Shown: positions 7,583 through 16,553 of the stretch, piece by piece
How positions within the stretch are numbered: position 1 is the first letter of the stretch
How the letters are laid out: the number at the start of each line of letters is the position of its first letter
Assembly: GCA_041854955.1 (NCBI GenBank)
Contig: JBHADF010000013.1
Span: 1 to 27,146, forward strand
Direction of reading: 5' to 3'
Length of the DNA stretch: 27,146 bases
From: CAMENZ01 sp041854955
GTDB taxonomy: Bacteria; Bacillota; Clostridia; Peptostreptococcales; Anaerovoracaceae
Program-made: the position numbers and the translations under genes
Notes under the pieces: generated by a model
The model's database searches: none
What the model saw: the letters and a program-made list of their open reading frames with translations, nothing else
Told to the model about the DNA's origin: nothing

Positions 7583-7611
7583 ATTGTATCACATATTTAG
7601 GTATTTTCCAA
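7583..7611 (-). promoter_or_regulatory. Promoter of the deoD-orr-greA-lysS operon
   Basis: On the minus strand, TTGGAA (7611-7606) and TACAAT (7588-7583) are separated by exactly 17 bases, and a TG one base before the -10 makes it extended. It lies about 40 bp upstream of deoD in the divergent gap with ansA. Confidence 0.7.
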
Positions 7612-7656
7612 CATCTTTATATTTTACTTCAAATTACTTTAAGGCGGTTAAATTAC

Positions 7657-8670
7657 ATGAAAAAACGAGTTTGCATTTTATATACGGGGGGAACCATAGG
7701 CATGGTTGCCACAGACAAGGGCTATGCTCCGAAAAAGGACTATTTCCCTACGCTTCTGGAGAAAACCTACCAGCTCAAGGACGAAAGAATGCCCCTTTGG
7801 GACATCGTTGAATTCGACCCTCTCTTGGACTCCTCCAATGTAGCTCTCCCTCAGTGGGTCAACATCGGCAAGGCCATATACGAAAGGTACGAAGACTATG
7901 ACGGCTTCGTAATTCTCCACGGTACGGACACCATGTCCTACACTGCTTCGGCTCTTTCCTTTATGCTGGAAGGGCTGGACAAGCCGGTGGTGCTGACGGG
8001 AGCCCAAATTCCCTTGTGTGAAATGCGCAGCGACGGCAGGGATAACCTGATAAACTCCATGGTCATAGCCGCCGAAGGCATTGCCAAGGAGGTATGCCTC
8101 TACTTTGCCGGCAAGCTCTTGAGAGGAAACCGTTCCACCAAAACCTCCGCCGACGACCTGATGGCCTTTACATCGCCTAATTACCCGCCCCTTGCCAATG
8201 TGGGCATAGATATAAAATACAATTACCACGCCTTGACCAAGCCCAACCAGCCTTCAGAATTCCGATTGGCGGATTTTCACCAGGTTCCCATCGGCGTCCT
8301 CAAGGTTTTCCCCGGCATCCAATTCGATCTTTTCGAGCAGATAATTTCCGAGAAATTAAAGGGTGTCGTCTTGGAATCCTTCGGTGACGGCAACATCCCA
8401 ACAGAAGGCTCCACCTTCGTCGAAAGCATAGGCCGTATCGCCTCAAAAGGCTCTGTCATAGCTGTTTGCTCCCAGTGCCACCAAGGCACCACCAAGCTGG
8501 GCACCTATGCCACCAGCAGCGACCTGCAAACCTTCGGCGCCGTAGGCTGTCACGATATGACTACAGAAGCCGCCGTGGCCAAGCTCTATTATCTCTTCAG
8601 CAAAAGACTTTCAGCGGAGGAGGTTAAGTCCATCATGGGCCAAAATCTCCGCGGTGAACTAAGCGAATAA
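7657..8670 (+). CDS. ansA: Type I L-asparaginase (cytoplasmic)
   Basis: 337 residues, matching the 338 of the E. coli type I enzyme. It hydrolyses asparagine to aspartate and ammonia. The first catalytic threonine is in YTGGTIGM, with no signal peptide ahead, so the enzyme is cytoplasmic. The second is in HGTDTMSYTASALSFML, followed by VLTGAQIPL. AAGGCGG lies 9 bases before the ATG. It is transcribed alone, divergently from deoD and convergently with addB, and ends at a UUCG-loop terminator. Supplying aspartate and ammonia fits the amino-acid-fermenting context. Confidence 0.95.
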   Translation: MKKRVCILYTGGTIGMVATDKGYAPKKDYFPTLLEKTYQLKDERMPLWDIVEFDPLLDSSNVALPQWVNIGKAIYERYEDYDGFVILHGTDTMSYTASALSFMLEGLDKPVVLTGAQIPLCEMRSDGRDNLINSMVIAAEGIAKEVCLYFAGKLLRGNRSTKTSADDLMAFTSPNYPPLANVGIDIKYNYHALTKPNQPSEFRLADFHQVPIGVLKVFPGIQFDLFEQIISEKLKGVVLESFGDGNIPTEGSTFVESIGRIASKGSVIAVCSQCHQGTTKLGTYATSSDLQTFGAVGCHDMTTEAAVAKLYYLFSKRLSAEEVKSIMGQNLRGELSE

Positions 8671-8675
8671 ATCTA

Positions 8676-11600
8676 TTACTCAGGCTCTTCGGAGCCTTTT
8701 GTTTTTGAGCTCCTTATTATGTTATACTCGCAGCCTTCAAAGCGTGTATCGAAGAGACAAATTCCCTTATATCTGCAATATCGGCATGCGGAAGTGTATT
8801 CGGTTTTCATGGGGTGGGTTTCAAGCTTTCCTGCCATAAGGTTTTGGCATATTTCAGTCACCTTATCTGCCACAGCATCTTCCATCTTGGCAAAGTCCTC
8901 TTCCGAAAGGAGTATCTTCTCGCTGGCCTTGCTCAGACTGCCGTCCGTTTTTCTTTTCAGGCTTACTACATCGGAAGAGTCTTTAAATTCGCCGGCTATG
9001 TTTTTGATGACCATATCATTGTTCACCATAACTCCATTGAGCTGGAAGCTCTTTTTCATATCCGGCAAATTCTTCGGGTCCGAGGCATCCTTACCGGACA
9101 GGTTTTCCCTGTTTTCCGCTATGGAAAAATAGAAGACTCCCGCCGGCTTCTTTTCTTCCTCCATGGCTGCTCTCAGGTAAAGCATGAGCTGAAGCCTGTA
9201 GCCTTGCTCCGCCTCATCTCTCTTAAAGCTTTCCGAGCCTGTCTTGTAATCGATTATTTTCACCCTGTCATTTTCAAGCAGGTCTACTCTGTCAATCTGA
9301 CCTTCTATATACAGCTTCCCCGATGCCAGTTCTATTTCGATAGGCTTTATCTTTTTGCCTCGGCCGAAATTTACTTCAAATTCGGCTCTTGTTACGGTGC
9401 CGGCTCTGACCTGTTGTATCATATGCCAGCATACCCTCTTGCATATATCAGCCAGCCTTCTGCTCCTGTAAAGCTCTTCATTGCCCAAGGAAAGGAGTCC
9501 CTCTTTGTAGGTCTCCATTTCTTCCCGTAAAATCTCATCTACATATCCGTCACAGGCGTCCCTATCTACGGTCATCCAGGGGGACTCTTCGTGGGTGAGC
9601 TGCATGCCTTCTACTGTAAGCTTTTCGGAAAGCCTCCTAAGGCATCTGTGGTAGATGTCTCCTATTTCTCTGGGGGCCACCTCGAAAACTCTCCGCTCTT
9701 CCGGCTTCAAGCCGTAGCCCACAAAGAAGGAAAAGGGGCAGCGGGAATAGGTCTCTACTCTGGATGCGCTCAAGGTCATATCCTTTTCCCCTTCCTTGAT
9801 GTAGAGGTTTTTTGCCTTTTCCTCTCCCATAGCCTTTTCTTTATTGGTAAAGCCTATGCCGCGCCTGATGCCCTCCAAGGCTTCCGGATTCTCCGCCTTG
9901 TACCAGTTCATCATTTCCAGCCAGGGCTTAGGTATGTTTTCACCCTCGGCTATGGCCTGCAGCTTTTCCGTCAAATGCCTCAGGCCGCCCAATCCGGAGT
10001 TTATAAGGGCTCTATCGTCGGCCACATTCAATATGTCGCCCATCTCTTCCTTCTTCGGAAACATTTCCAGAAGTCGGAGGAAAATCCCTGAAGCCTTATC
10101 TCCATTTCCTTCTGTATCAGCTTTGCTGTAGCTCACATAAAGCTTTTCCGTAGGCTTGGACAGGGTTCTGTATATTCCCAGCCTTTCTTCCTGAACCATG
10201 ACGGAGTCCACCTTACAAAGCTCCACGCCTCTATCCTTGAAAATATCCTTTTCGTCGCCCTGGAAAATACCTTCCTGAGCCCTTTCCGCCGGCAATATTC
10301 CTTCGTTGGCGCCCACCACCACAAGAGCTCTGACGCTGCCGGTTCTGGTTCTCTGGGTGGTTCCCATCATCAACCCGTCCTGGGCAGGGGGAAGCACGCC
10401 TATGGTCACCTGGGAAAGGCCTGTCTTAACTAAAGCGGCAAAATTCTCTCCATCTAATTTTTCATTTCCTAATATGGCTTTTATCTGGTCTAAAATTCCT
10501 ATGAGGCTTTCCCAAATCTGCTCCGCGTCACCGGCCAAATCCAGATTCCCTGCTTCCTCTTGAAGCTTGGCAAATTGGGTAATTTTTTCCGGCAACTTAA
10601 CCTCTTCATAGAGGAAATTGTAAAAGCCCTCTAAAAACTCTCCGTTGCTTTCCCTATTAAAGATAGGCTCCAGGGCCAAAAACGGCTTCACTGCCCGCTC
10701 TCTCAGGCTGTTGAGCCTTGCCAGCTCTTCCAAGCCGTATTCCTTTTCACCCTTTCCGAAGGGCTTCTTCCACATGTTATACCTGATGCGGTATTTTATG
10801 GCGTAGTTTTCCAGATCCGTAACCTCATCATGGCTTAAATCTCCGAAGCCGGTTTTGAGGCTGCCTATAACTGTGTCCGTTCTGTAATTGGTGATTATGC
10901 CCTCCATGAGACAGAGCACATACTGAATGATGGGATTTTGCATGATATCCCTGCTGCCGTCAGAAAATATTTCTATGTCATATTCCCTGAAAATTCTATG
11001 CAAAATATGCCCTCTCAGCTCCTGGTCGTTGCAAATCAGCTGTATATCTCTATACCTGTAGCCTTGATCACGGACAAGAGAGAGTATATAGGCCGCCGCA
11101 CTTTCCGCCTCGTTATAAGGGTTGGCAGCTCCCACCAAGGTTAAGCAGCCCTCTTCATCATCCCCCTGATATTTTTCAAAGGGCAGGGCATAGAGGTTCT
11201 TTTCCACATGGCGCAAAATATTTTTACGGCTTGTATTTTCGTACTCCAAACCTATGGGAAGGGTTTTCCATTCCACTCCCCGTGCTTCGGCTGTTTTCCC
11301 CAGCTTATATATTACCGTCTCCGTCAGGGAAAAGAGCTCTCCGTCTCGGTCCGCTTCACTCCGAGAGGCGGTAATAACCACATTCACGTCCTTTGCTACG
11401 GTCATGAGCTCCCCTATGATGGAAAGGTGCTTAGGCGCCAGGCTGTCAAAGCCGTAGATCCATATATTGTTGTCCTTTATCAGCTGTGAGGATGATATTT
11501 TGCTGAGGTACAGGTCAATCCTGTCCTCGGAGTCCGTATATTTCCCTGCGATAGCCTCTTCGTAAAGTCCGTAGAGGAGCTGCATATCCTTCAGCTTCTT

Positions 11601-12038
11601 TTCCATATAGGAGCCGGCCTCGGCCTTTTCCGACAGCTTCGCCAAATCGGCGCTGCCGCAGTTATACTGTTTAAGCTCCGATATGAAATTGTTCAGCAGC
11701 TCTATAAATGAATTTTTAGTCTCTATGCCTCTAAACACCTGCAGATTTTCTCCCTGCTCGGCGGCAATCTTGGAAAGGAGCATGTGTCTGCCGTACTTGT
11801 CTATAAAGGTTTTCTTGGCACCGCCCAGCTCTGATAGGAGCCTAAAGCCCAGTCGGGACAAGGAGAGCACCTCCACATCCATGAGGGCCTCCACCCCCAG
11901 ATGTTCAAAGAGACGTCTTTCCGCTTCCAAGGTAAACTGGTCCGGCACTATGAGAAGGGCTCGGCCTTTCGGGTCTATTCTGTCAAATATGAATTTTTCC
12001 TTATCCAGCCCGTCTCGGCCGTAAAAAATATTAAGCAT
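8676..12038 (-). CDS. addB: Helicase-exonuclease subunit AddB
   Basis: 1120 residues, typical of AddB, which with AddA resects double-strand DNA ends for recombination and stops at Chi sites. Recognisable parts are the N-terminal LLIVPDQFTLEAERRLFEHLG, the helicase-like core, GANEGILPAERAQEG, and the C-terminal PD-(D/E)XK nuclease with DRVDLLE and KIIDYKTGSESF. The iron-sulfur cysteines are present: one in SRCPFSFFVGYGL and three in CRYCRYKGIC. The usual N-terminal Walker A (GRxGSGKT/S) reads GRDGLDKE, so ATP binding by this subunit is probably lost. No addA follows; the gene ends against ansA, and its final codons form the ansA terminator stem. It is the third gene of an operon with tex and a HAD phosphatase. 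Confidence 0.93.
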   Translation of the reverse strand: MLNIFYGRDGLDKEKFIFDRIDPKGRALLIVPDQFTLEAERRLFEHLGVEALMDVEVLSLSRLGFRLLSELGGAKKTFIDKYGRHMLLSKIAAEQGENLQVFRGIETKNSFIELLNNFISELKQYNCGSADLAKLSEKAEAGSYMEKKLKDMQLLYGLYEEAIAGKYTDSEDRIDLYLSKISSSQLIKDNNIWIYGFDSLAPKHLSIIGELMTVAKDVNVVITASRSEADRDGELFSLTETVIYKLGKTAEARGVEWKTLPIGLEYENTSRKNILRHVEKNLYALPFEKYQGDDEEGCLTLVGAANPYNEAESAAAYILSLVRDQGYRYRDIQLICNDQELRGHILHRIFREYDIEIFSDGSRDIMQNPIIQYVLCLMEGIITNYRTDTVIGSLKTGFGDLSHDEVTDLENYAIKYRIRYNMWKKPFGKGEKEYGLEELARLNSLRERAVKPFLALEPIFNRESNGEFLEGFYNFLYEEVKLPEKITQFAKLQEEAGNLDLAGDAEQIWESLIGILDQIKAILGNEKLDGENFAALVKTGLSQVTIGVLPPAQDGLMMGTTQRTRTGSVRALVVVGANEGILPAERAQEGIFQGDEKDIFKDRGVELCKVDSVMVQEERLGIYRTLSKPTEKLYVSYSKADTEGNGDKASGIFLRLLEMFPKKEEMGDILNVADDRALINSGLGGLRHLTEKLQAIAEGENIPKPWLEMMNWYKAENPEALEGIRRGIGFTNKEKAMGEEKAKNLYIKEGEKDMTLSASRVETYSRCPFSFFVGYGLKPEERRVFEVAPREIGDIYHRCLRRLSEKLTVEGMQLTHEESPWMTVDRDACDGYVDEILREEMETYKEGLLSLGNEELYRSRRLADICKRVCWHMIQQVRAGTVTRAEFEVNFGRGKKIKPIEIELASGKLYIEGQIDRVDLLENDRVKIIDYKTGSESFKRDEAEQGYRLQLMLYLRAAMEEEKKPAGVFYFSIAENRENLSGKDASDPKNLPDMKKSFQLNGVMVNNDMVIKNIAGEFKDSSDVVSLKRKTDGSLSKASEKILLSEEDFAKMEDAVADKVTEICQNLMAGKLETHPMKTEYTSACRYCRYKGICLFDTRFEGCEYNIIRSSKTKGSEEPE
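8682..8706 (+). terminator. Terminator of ansA with UUCG tetraloop
   Basis: AGGCTC (8682-8687) and GAGCCT (8692-8697) close on the extra-stable C(TTCG)G loop and are followed by TTTGTTTTT. The stem lies inside the convergent addB gene and encodes its last residues. There is no T tract on the minus strand, so it should act for ansA only. Confidence 0.9.
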
Positions 12039-12089
12039 GGCTTTCCATCCTTTTCTCCCTGTCCTGATTAACTGTTAAAAATTGAAGCT

Positions 12090-12812
12090 CTACAATTCTA
12101 TTTCTCTCAATACACCCTTCAAATCTTCCGGCTTTTCAATGGTGAAATCGGCCCTCCAATCATCTATCATGTGGTTGTCTCCCGTAATTCGCCAGCCTAC
12201 CAAAACGGAAGGAAGGCCTGCATTGTTGGCACACTTCATATCGAAGGGGCCGTCCCCAACCATTATGGCAGTTTCCGCCTTTTTCCCCAGCTTTTCCAAG
12301 GCGCAAAATATGGGCTCCGGATTAGGCTTGTGGATAGAGGTGTCGTCGCAGGTTACCATATGGCTGAAGAATTCCTTCAGGTTGAGCATTTCCAGATATT
12401 GTTCCGTGGAGGACTTGGTTCTGGAGGTCACTATGGCCATTTCATATTGATTTTCCTTAAGGTCCTTTAGCAGGTCGTAAATTCCGGGAAATACATGGAC
12501 CAGTCTTTCCGCATTTTCCTCCTGATACCTTCTGTAGAGAGCCATGGCCTCCTGGCTGGACACCTCCGGAAATTCCCTTTCTATAGTGGGCAGAAGGGGC
12601 TCGCCGAAGTACTTTACTATATGGTCTACGGGTTTTTCCGCTCCGTAATAATGTCTGTATATGTGCTGCCAGGATTCTATGATGACCTGATTGGTGTTTA
12701 CCAGGGTTCCGTCAAAATCGAAGAGCACCGTGTCTACTTTTTTCCGTGCTCCTTGACCTCCTCCTTTACTTCCTGCCCTCATAGCCTCCGCAGCCAAAAT
12801 TTTATTTTCCAT
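12090..12812 (-). CDS. HAD-superfamily phosphatase (PpaX/Gph-like)
   Basis: 240 residues. The HAD motifs are in order: nucleophile in VLFDFDGTLVNT (near residue 32), TSR in MAIVTSRTKSS, the lysine in SIHKPNPEP, and GDGPFDMKCANNAG with the metal-binding aspartate. The helical cap between motifs I and II is of the phosphoglycolate phosphatase/PpaX pyrophosphatase type. The substrate cannot be read from sequence. A 25-residue basic, glycine-rich leader precedes motif I, which is unusual. The start at 12812 overlaps the end of tex by 11 bases and has AAAGG 8 bases upstream; an internal ATG at codon 11 is an alternative. addB follows after 51 bp. Confidence 0.87.
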   Translation of the reverse strand: MENKILAAEAMRAGSKGGGQGARKKVDTVLFDFDGTLVNTNQVIIESWQHIYRHYYGAEKPVDHIVKYFGEPLLPTIEREFPEVSSQEAMALYRRYQEENAERLVHVFPGIYDLLKDLKENQYEMAIVTSRTKSSTEQYLEMLNLKEFFSHMVTCDDTSIHKPNPEPIFCALEKLGKKAETAIMVGDGPFDMKCANNAGLPSVLVGWRITGDNHMIDDWRADFTIEKPEDLKGVLREIEL

Positions 12813-14991
12813 TTTTCATACCTTTCATGGTTAAGCCTACCTTTTGCTTGTCGTAATCGATGTTGATAATCTTAACCTTTACCGTATCTCCCACGGCTAC
12901 CACGTCCATAGGATGCTTTACATACTTATCGCTGAGCTGGGATATGTGAACAAGTCCGTCATTTTTAACACCTATATCCACGAAGGCTCCGAAGTCCACT
13001 ACATTTCTGACGGTTCCCGTCATTTCCATGTCCACCTTCAAATCCTCGAATTTCTTCACATCGTTTCTGAAAATCACGGGAGGTGCATCCTCACGAGGGT
13101 CTCTGGCAGGCTTCTTTATTTCCTCGATTATATCCTTTAAAGTCATTTCACCCATGCCGATATCCTGTGCCATCTGTTCGATGCTTAGGCTGAGGGATTT
13201 TGCAGGGTAGGCCTGTTTTATCTTCTCTTCCAAATCCCTGTCACCGCCGGTCTTGATGGCGTCCATATCCACATGGAGCTTTTCCATCATGGCCTGAGCC
13301 TGTTTGTAGGACTCGGGATGAACGGAAGTGGCATCCAGCGGATTATCGCCATCGGAAATTCTCATAAAGCCGGCACACTGGTTGAAGGCTTTTTCTCCCA
13401 GCTTGGGCACCTTCATCAGCTCCTTACGGTTCTTGAATTTACCCGTTTCCTCTCGGTATTTCACTATATTCTTGGCAATTCCCATATTCACGCCGGCAAT
13501 ATAGGAAAGGAGGGAGGGTGATGCCGTATTCAGGTCAACTCCTACTCGGTTTACGCAGTTTTCCACCACGTCGGTTAAGGCTCCTTCCAGCAGCTTCTGG
13601 TTGATATCGTGCTGATACTGACCTACGCCTATGGACTTAGGGTCTATCTTTACCAGCTCCGCCAAGGGATCCTGAAGGCGACGGCCTAAGCTCATGGCTC
13701 CTCTTGTGGTCACATCCAAGTCTGGATATTCCTCCGTGGCCAGCTTGGAGGCCGAGTAGACGGAGGCTCCCGCCTCGTTTACTATGGTGTACTGCACATC
13801 GAGAGCGTTCTTTCTGATGAAGTCGGAAACCACCTCCTCCGTCTCTCTGGAGGCTGTTCCGTTTCCGATTACGATGATTTCCGATTTGTATTTATCGATG
13901 ATAGCTTTGAGAACCTTTTCCGTTCCTGCCACATCCTTTTTAGGTTCCGTAGGGTAGACGGTGGTGTAGGCCTTCAGCTTTCCTGTCTCATCCAGGACAG
14001 CCACCTTGCAGCCGGTTCTGTAGCCCGGGTCTATGGCGATGACCCGCTTGTCCTTTACGGGAGGTGCCATGAGCAGGGCTTCCGTGTTCTTGGCGAAAAT
14101 CTTTACAGCCTCCAGCTCTGCTCTCTCCGTCAGCATATTTCTCATTTCTCTCTCGATGGATGGGGCCATAAGCCTCTTATAGGCATCTTCAATGGTATCT
14201 TTGAGCATGCTCAGGAAGATGGACCTCTCGTCGGTGATGACTTCCTCCTCTATGAGCCTGTGGATAGCCTCGGCTTCCAGCTGCAATTTTACCTTCAGCT
14301 TCTTTTCCTTTTCTCCCCGGTTTATGGCTAAAACCCTGTGGTTAGGGATTTTGTTCAAGGCCTCCGTATATTCGTAATACATTTCGTAGACCGTCTTTTC
14401 CTCCGGGTCGGTGGCTTCTGTCACCACCACGGCCGACTGCAGGGTCTTTTCCCTGACAGCTTTAGTAATCTCCGGATGGTCGGCTATCATTTCCGCTATA
14501 ATATCGCAGGCTCCCTGTAAAGCTTCCTCCGCACTGCCTACTTCCTTTTCCGGGTCTATGAATTCTCCCGCAAAATCTGTCGGCCGGCCGCTTCTCTCCT
14601 TCTGAGCATAGATTATCATAGCCAGAGGCTCCAAGCCTCTTTCCTTGGCCTTTGATGCTCTCGTAGCCTTCTTCTGTTTGAAGGGCTTGTATAGGTCTTC
14701 TACCCTTTGTAGGACAGCAGCCTTTTGAATCTCTGCTTTCAACTCCTCCGTCAGTTTGCCCTGCTCATCTATTAAGCGGATGACCTCCTCTTTTCTCTCT
14801 TCCAGATTTCTCAGATATTCCAGCCTATCGTTCATCTCTCGCAAAATAACGTCGGAAAGACCTCCCGTCACTTCCTTTCTGTATCTTGCAATAAAAGGGA
14901 TGGTATTCCCCTCGTCTATGAGCTTTACAGTCTGCTCCACCTGAGTTTCTCTTACGCTGAATTCTGCCGCCAGGGCTTTGATTATGTCCAT
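12802..14991 (-). CDS. tex: Tex-family RNA-binding protein with S1 domain
   Basis: 729 residues, the usual Tex length. Domains in order: N-terminal helical Tex region with FIARYRKEVTGGLSD, a YqgF/RNase H-like domain with VIAIDPGYRTGCKVAVLD (about 320-450), helix-hairpin-helix motifs with GVDLNTASPSLLSYIAGV, and a C-terminal S1 RNA-binding domain with GTVRNVVDFGAFVDIGV and GLVHISQLS. Tex is a conserved cytoplasmic nucleic-acid-binding protein linked to transcription and RNA turnover. AAAGG lies 8 bases before the ATG. It leads an operon with the HAD phosphatase (11-base overlap) and addB. Confidence 0.96.
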   Translation of the reverse strand: MDIIKALAAEFSVRETQVEQTVKLIDEGNTIPFIARYRKEVTGGLSDVILREMNDRLEYLRNLEERKEEVIRLIDEQGKLTEELKAEIQKAAVLQRVEDLYKPFKQKKATRASKAKERGLEPLAMIIYAQKERSGRPTDFAGEFIDPEKEVGSAEEALQGACDIIAEMIADHPEITKAVREKTLQSAVVVTEATDPEEKTVYEMYYEYTEALNKIPNHRVLAINRGEKEKKLKVKLQLEAEAIHRLIEEEVITDERSIFLSMLKDTIEDAYKRLMAPSIEREMRNMLTERAELEAVKIFAKNTEALLMAPPVKDKRVIAIDPGYRTGCKVAVLDETGKLKAYTTVYPTEPKKDVAGTEKVLKAIIDKYKSEIIVIGNGTASRETEEVVSDFIRKNALDVQYTIVNEAGASVYSASKLATEEYPDLDVTTRGAMSLGRRLQDPLAELVKIDPKSIGVGQYQHDINQKLLEGALTDVVENCVNRVGVDLNTASPSLLSYIAGVNMGIAKNIVKYREETGKFKNRKELMKVPKLGEKAFNQCAGFMRISDGDNPLDATSVHPESYKQAQAMMEKLHVDMDAIKTGGDRDLEEKIKQAYPAKSLSLSIEQMAQDIGMGEMTLKDIIEEIKKPARDPREDAPPVIFRNDVKKFEDLKVDMEMTGTVRNVVDFGAFVDIGVKNDGLVHISQLSDKYVKHPMDVVAVGDTVKVKIINIDYDKQKVGLTMKGMKNGK

Positions 14992-15024
14992 ATACTGACC
15001 TTTCTTTTTATATTTTACATAGGG

Positions 15025-15048
15025 AGAGGTACCCTTTTCGGCACCTCT
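15025..15048 (-). terminator. Hairpin between prfB and tex
   Basis: AGAGGTACC at 15025-15033 pairs with GGCACCTCT at 15040-15048 (nine pairs, one wobble, six-base loop), and an outer GGGAG/CTCCC pair flanks it. On the minus strand it lacks a T tract, so it may be a weak terminator or an attenuator that lets some prfB transcripts continue into tex. Confidence 0.45.
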
Positions 15049-15064
15049 TTCTGCTCCCTTATTT

Positions 15065-16193
15065 TTATTCTTCTCGCTGCTTTAGTTTTTCATTTATGAA
15101 ATAGTCCAAATCGCCGTCCACGACTCCGCTCACATTGGCGGTTTCCGCTCCTGTTCTGTGGTCTTTAACCATGGTGTAGGGCTGGAACACATAGGACCTT
15201 ATTTGACTTCCCCAGGTGTTCATGCCTAAATCGCCTTTCAGCTCCTTGATATTTTCCTTATGCTCGGCCTCGGCCCGCTCCAAAAGTCTGGCCTTCAAAA
15301 TCTTCATGGCCGTTTCCTTGTTTTGCAGCTGGCTTCTCTCGTTCTGGCAGGTAACCACAGTTCCCGTGGGAATGTGGGTGATTCTTATGGCGGAATCCGT
15401 CTTATTTACATGCTGACCGCCGGCTCCCGAAGAGCGATAGGTATCTATTCTCAAATCCTCCGGATCTATTTCCACATTAAGCTCCTCGTCCACCTGAGGT
15501 GTCACCTCTACCATGGAAAAGGAGGTCTGCCTCTTACCTTGAGCATTGAAGGGGGATATTCTAACCAGACGGTGAACGCCCTTTTCATTTTTCAGGTAGC
15601 CGTAGGCATTTTCGCCTTCAACCATGAAGGTGGCGCTCTTGATTCCCGCCTCCGTATCGTCCTGCAGGTCGGTCATGGTCACATCATAGCCCTTTTTCTC
15701 GCACCATCTCAGGTACATTCTAAGGAGCATGGAGGCCCAGTCCATGGCATCTACACCGCCGGTTCCCGCGTGGATTGACAGGATGCAGCCCTTTTTATCG
15801 TATTTGCCCGTCAGAAGGGTTCTCAGCCTGAGCTCCTCCAGTCCGGCTTTGAAGCTTTCAAAGTCCCTCTCTATGGAGGATGCCATTTCCTCCAGCTTTT
15901 CCTGAGTTTCGCCGGCTTCCTCCTCCATTTCCGTCAGCTCTATGAGCTCGCCTATATCTCCTATGGCCTTTTCCAGATTTTCGTAGGAGGATATGGTGGC
16001 CTCCATGGATTTCTTTTCCTTCATGACTTTTTGGGCATATTCCAGCCTGTCCCAAAAATCCGGTTCCTCTATTTCTCTGTCGGTACGCTTCAGCTCTTCT
16101 TTGATTTTATCCAGGTCAAAGAGAGTGTCGAACTTCCTGTAAAATCGGCATGAAGCCGGGCAGCTGCCCCTTGATGTTATCAAGCTTTAACAT
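15065..16193 (-). CDS. prfB: Peptide chain release factor 2, with programmed +1 frameshift
   Basis: RF2 recognises UGA and UAA stops and releases the peptide. The gene starts at ATG 16193 with AGGGGA upstream, reads 25 codons (MLKLDNIKGQLPGF...), and meets CTT TGA C. Reading continues only after a +1 shift into DLDKIKEEL, giving about 375 residues. The zero-frame part is codons 16193-16119; the rest runs 16117-15065. RF2 marks are present: SPF in VRISPFNAQGK (stop-codon recognition) and GGQ in SSGAGGQHVNKTDSA (peptide release). The single-frame opening that starts at 16183 is an artefact. It is monocistronic or weakly linked to tex, with a likely promoter at 16283-16311. Confidence 0.95.
16115..16121 (-). 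promoter_or_regulatory. prfB programmed frameshift site
   Basis: CTT TGA C sits at codons 25-26, the classical position. When RF2 is scarce, UGA is read slowly and the ribosome slips +1, so RF2 controls its own synthesis. The usual Shine-Dalgarno-like stimulator three bases before CTT is absent; the nearest purine run, AGGAAG, is about 11 bases further upstream. Confidence 0.93.
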
Positions 16194-16282
16194 AAGTCTT
16201 TCCCCTTTCGGCGATGAATAACGCCTGTATTCTTATATTTCCCCGGTCCGGTGGTCCTGGAAAACATCGTTTCATAAGAGGT

Positions 16283-16311
16283 ATTTTACCACATTTTGTG
16301 GATTTTTGAAA
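16283..16311 (-). promoter_or_regulatory. Probable prfB promoter
   Basis: On the minus strand, TTTCAA (16311-16306) and TAAAAT (16288-16283) are 17 bases apart, with TG before the -10. It is about 90 bp upstream of the prfB start. The -35 overlaps one arm of a 9-bp inverted repeat, AAAGCCTGA...TCAGGCTTT (16309-16339), which could be an operator or weak terminator. Confidence 0.5.
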
Positions 16312-16480
16312 GCCTGAAGCCGGATTTTCCTCAGGCTTTTCACCCTTAAGCCACCTCTTCAAGCTCGATTTATACCCTCTTTCGCCTTCATCTGCTCTTT
16401 TTATGGGAGCAGGAAAGAATTTATCCCTTGTAAACATTGGAATTTCAATCTGGCACTTTTATTTTTTGCCTAACTGGTTC

Positions 16481-16508
16481 TTGCGGAAGCTTCCATATAG
16501 TATACAAT
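16481..16508 (+). promoter_or_regulatory. Probable arcD promoter
   Basis: TTGCGG (16481-16486) and TACAAT (16503-16508) are 16 bases apart, about 45 bp before the arcD start codon, in an AT-rich stretch. Confidence 0.5.
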
Positions 16509-16553
16509 ATATTTGCAATCCATTTATTTTATTATTATATTAAGGAGGAAAAT

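Larger units (their letters stand above)
16194..16553. other. Divergent intergenic region between prfB and arcD
   Basis: There is no convincing gene in these 360 bases. An 85-codon minus-strand opening here has no ribosome site and an amino-acid composition unlike a protein. The stretch holds the prfB promoter, the inverted repeat at 16309-16339, the prfB leader with a GGCG/CGCC hairpin, and the arcD promoter and ribosome site. Confidence 0.6.

Noticed and set aside
16118..16183. prfB start reading MITSRGSCPASC
   Set aside because: It is an out-of-frame reading of the true 5' end; the conserved start is ATG 16193 followed by a +1 shift.
16180..16437. 85-codon minus-strand frame upstream of prfB
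   Set aside because: No ribosome site, protein-unlike composition, and it overlaps the prfB start and two promoters.
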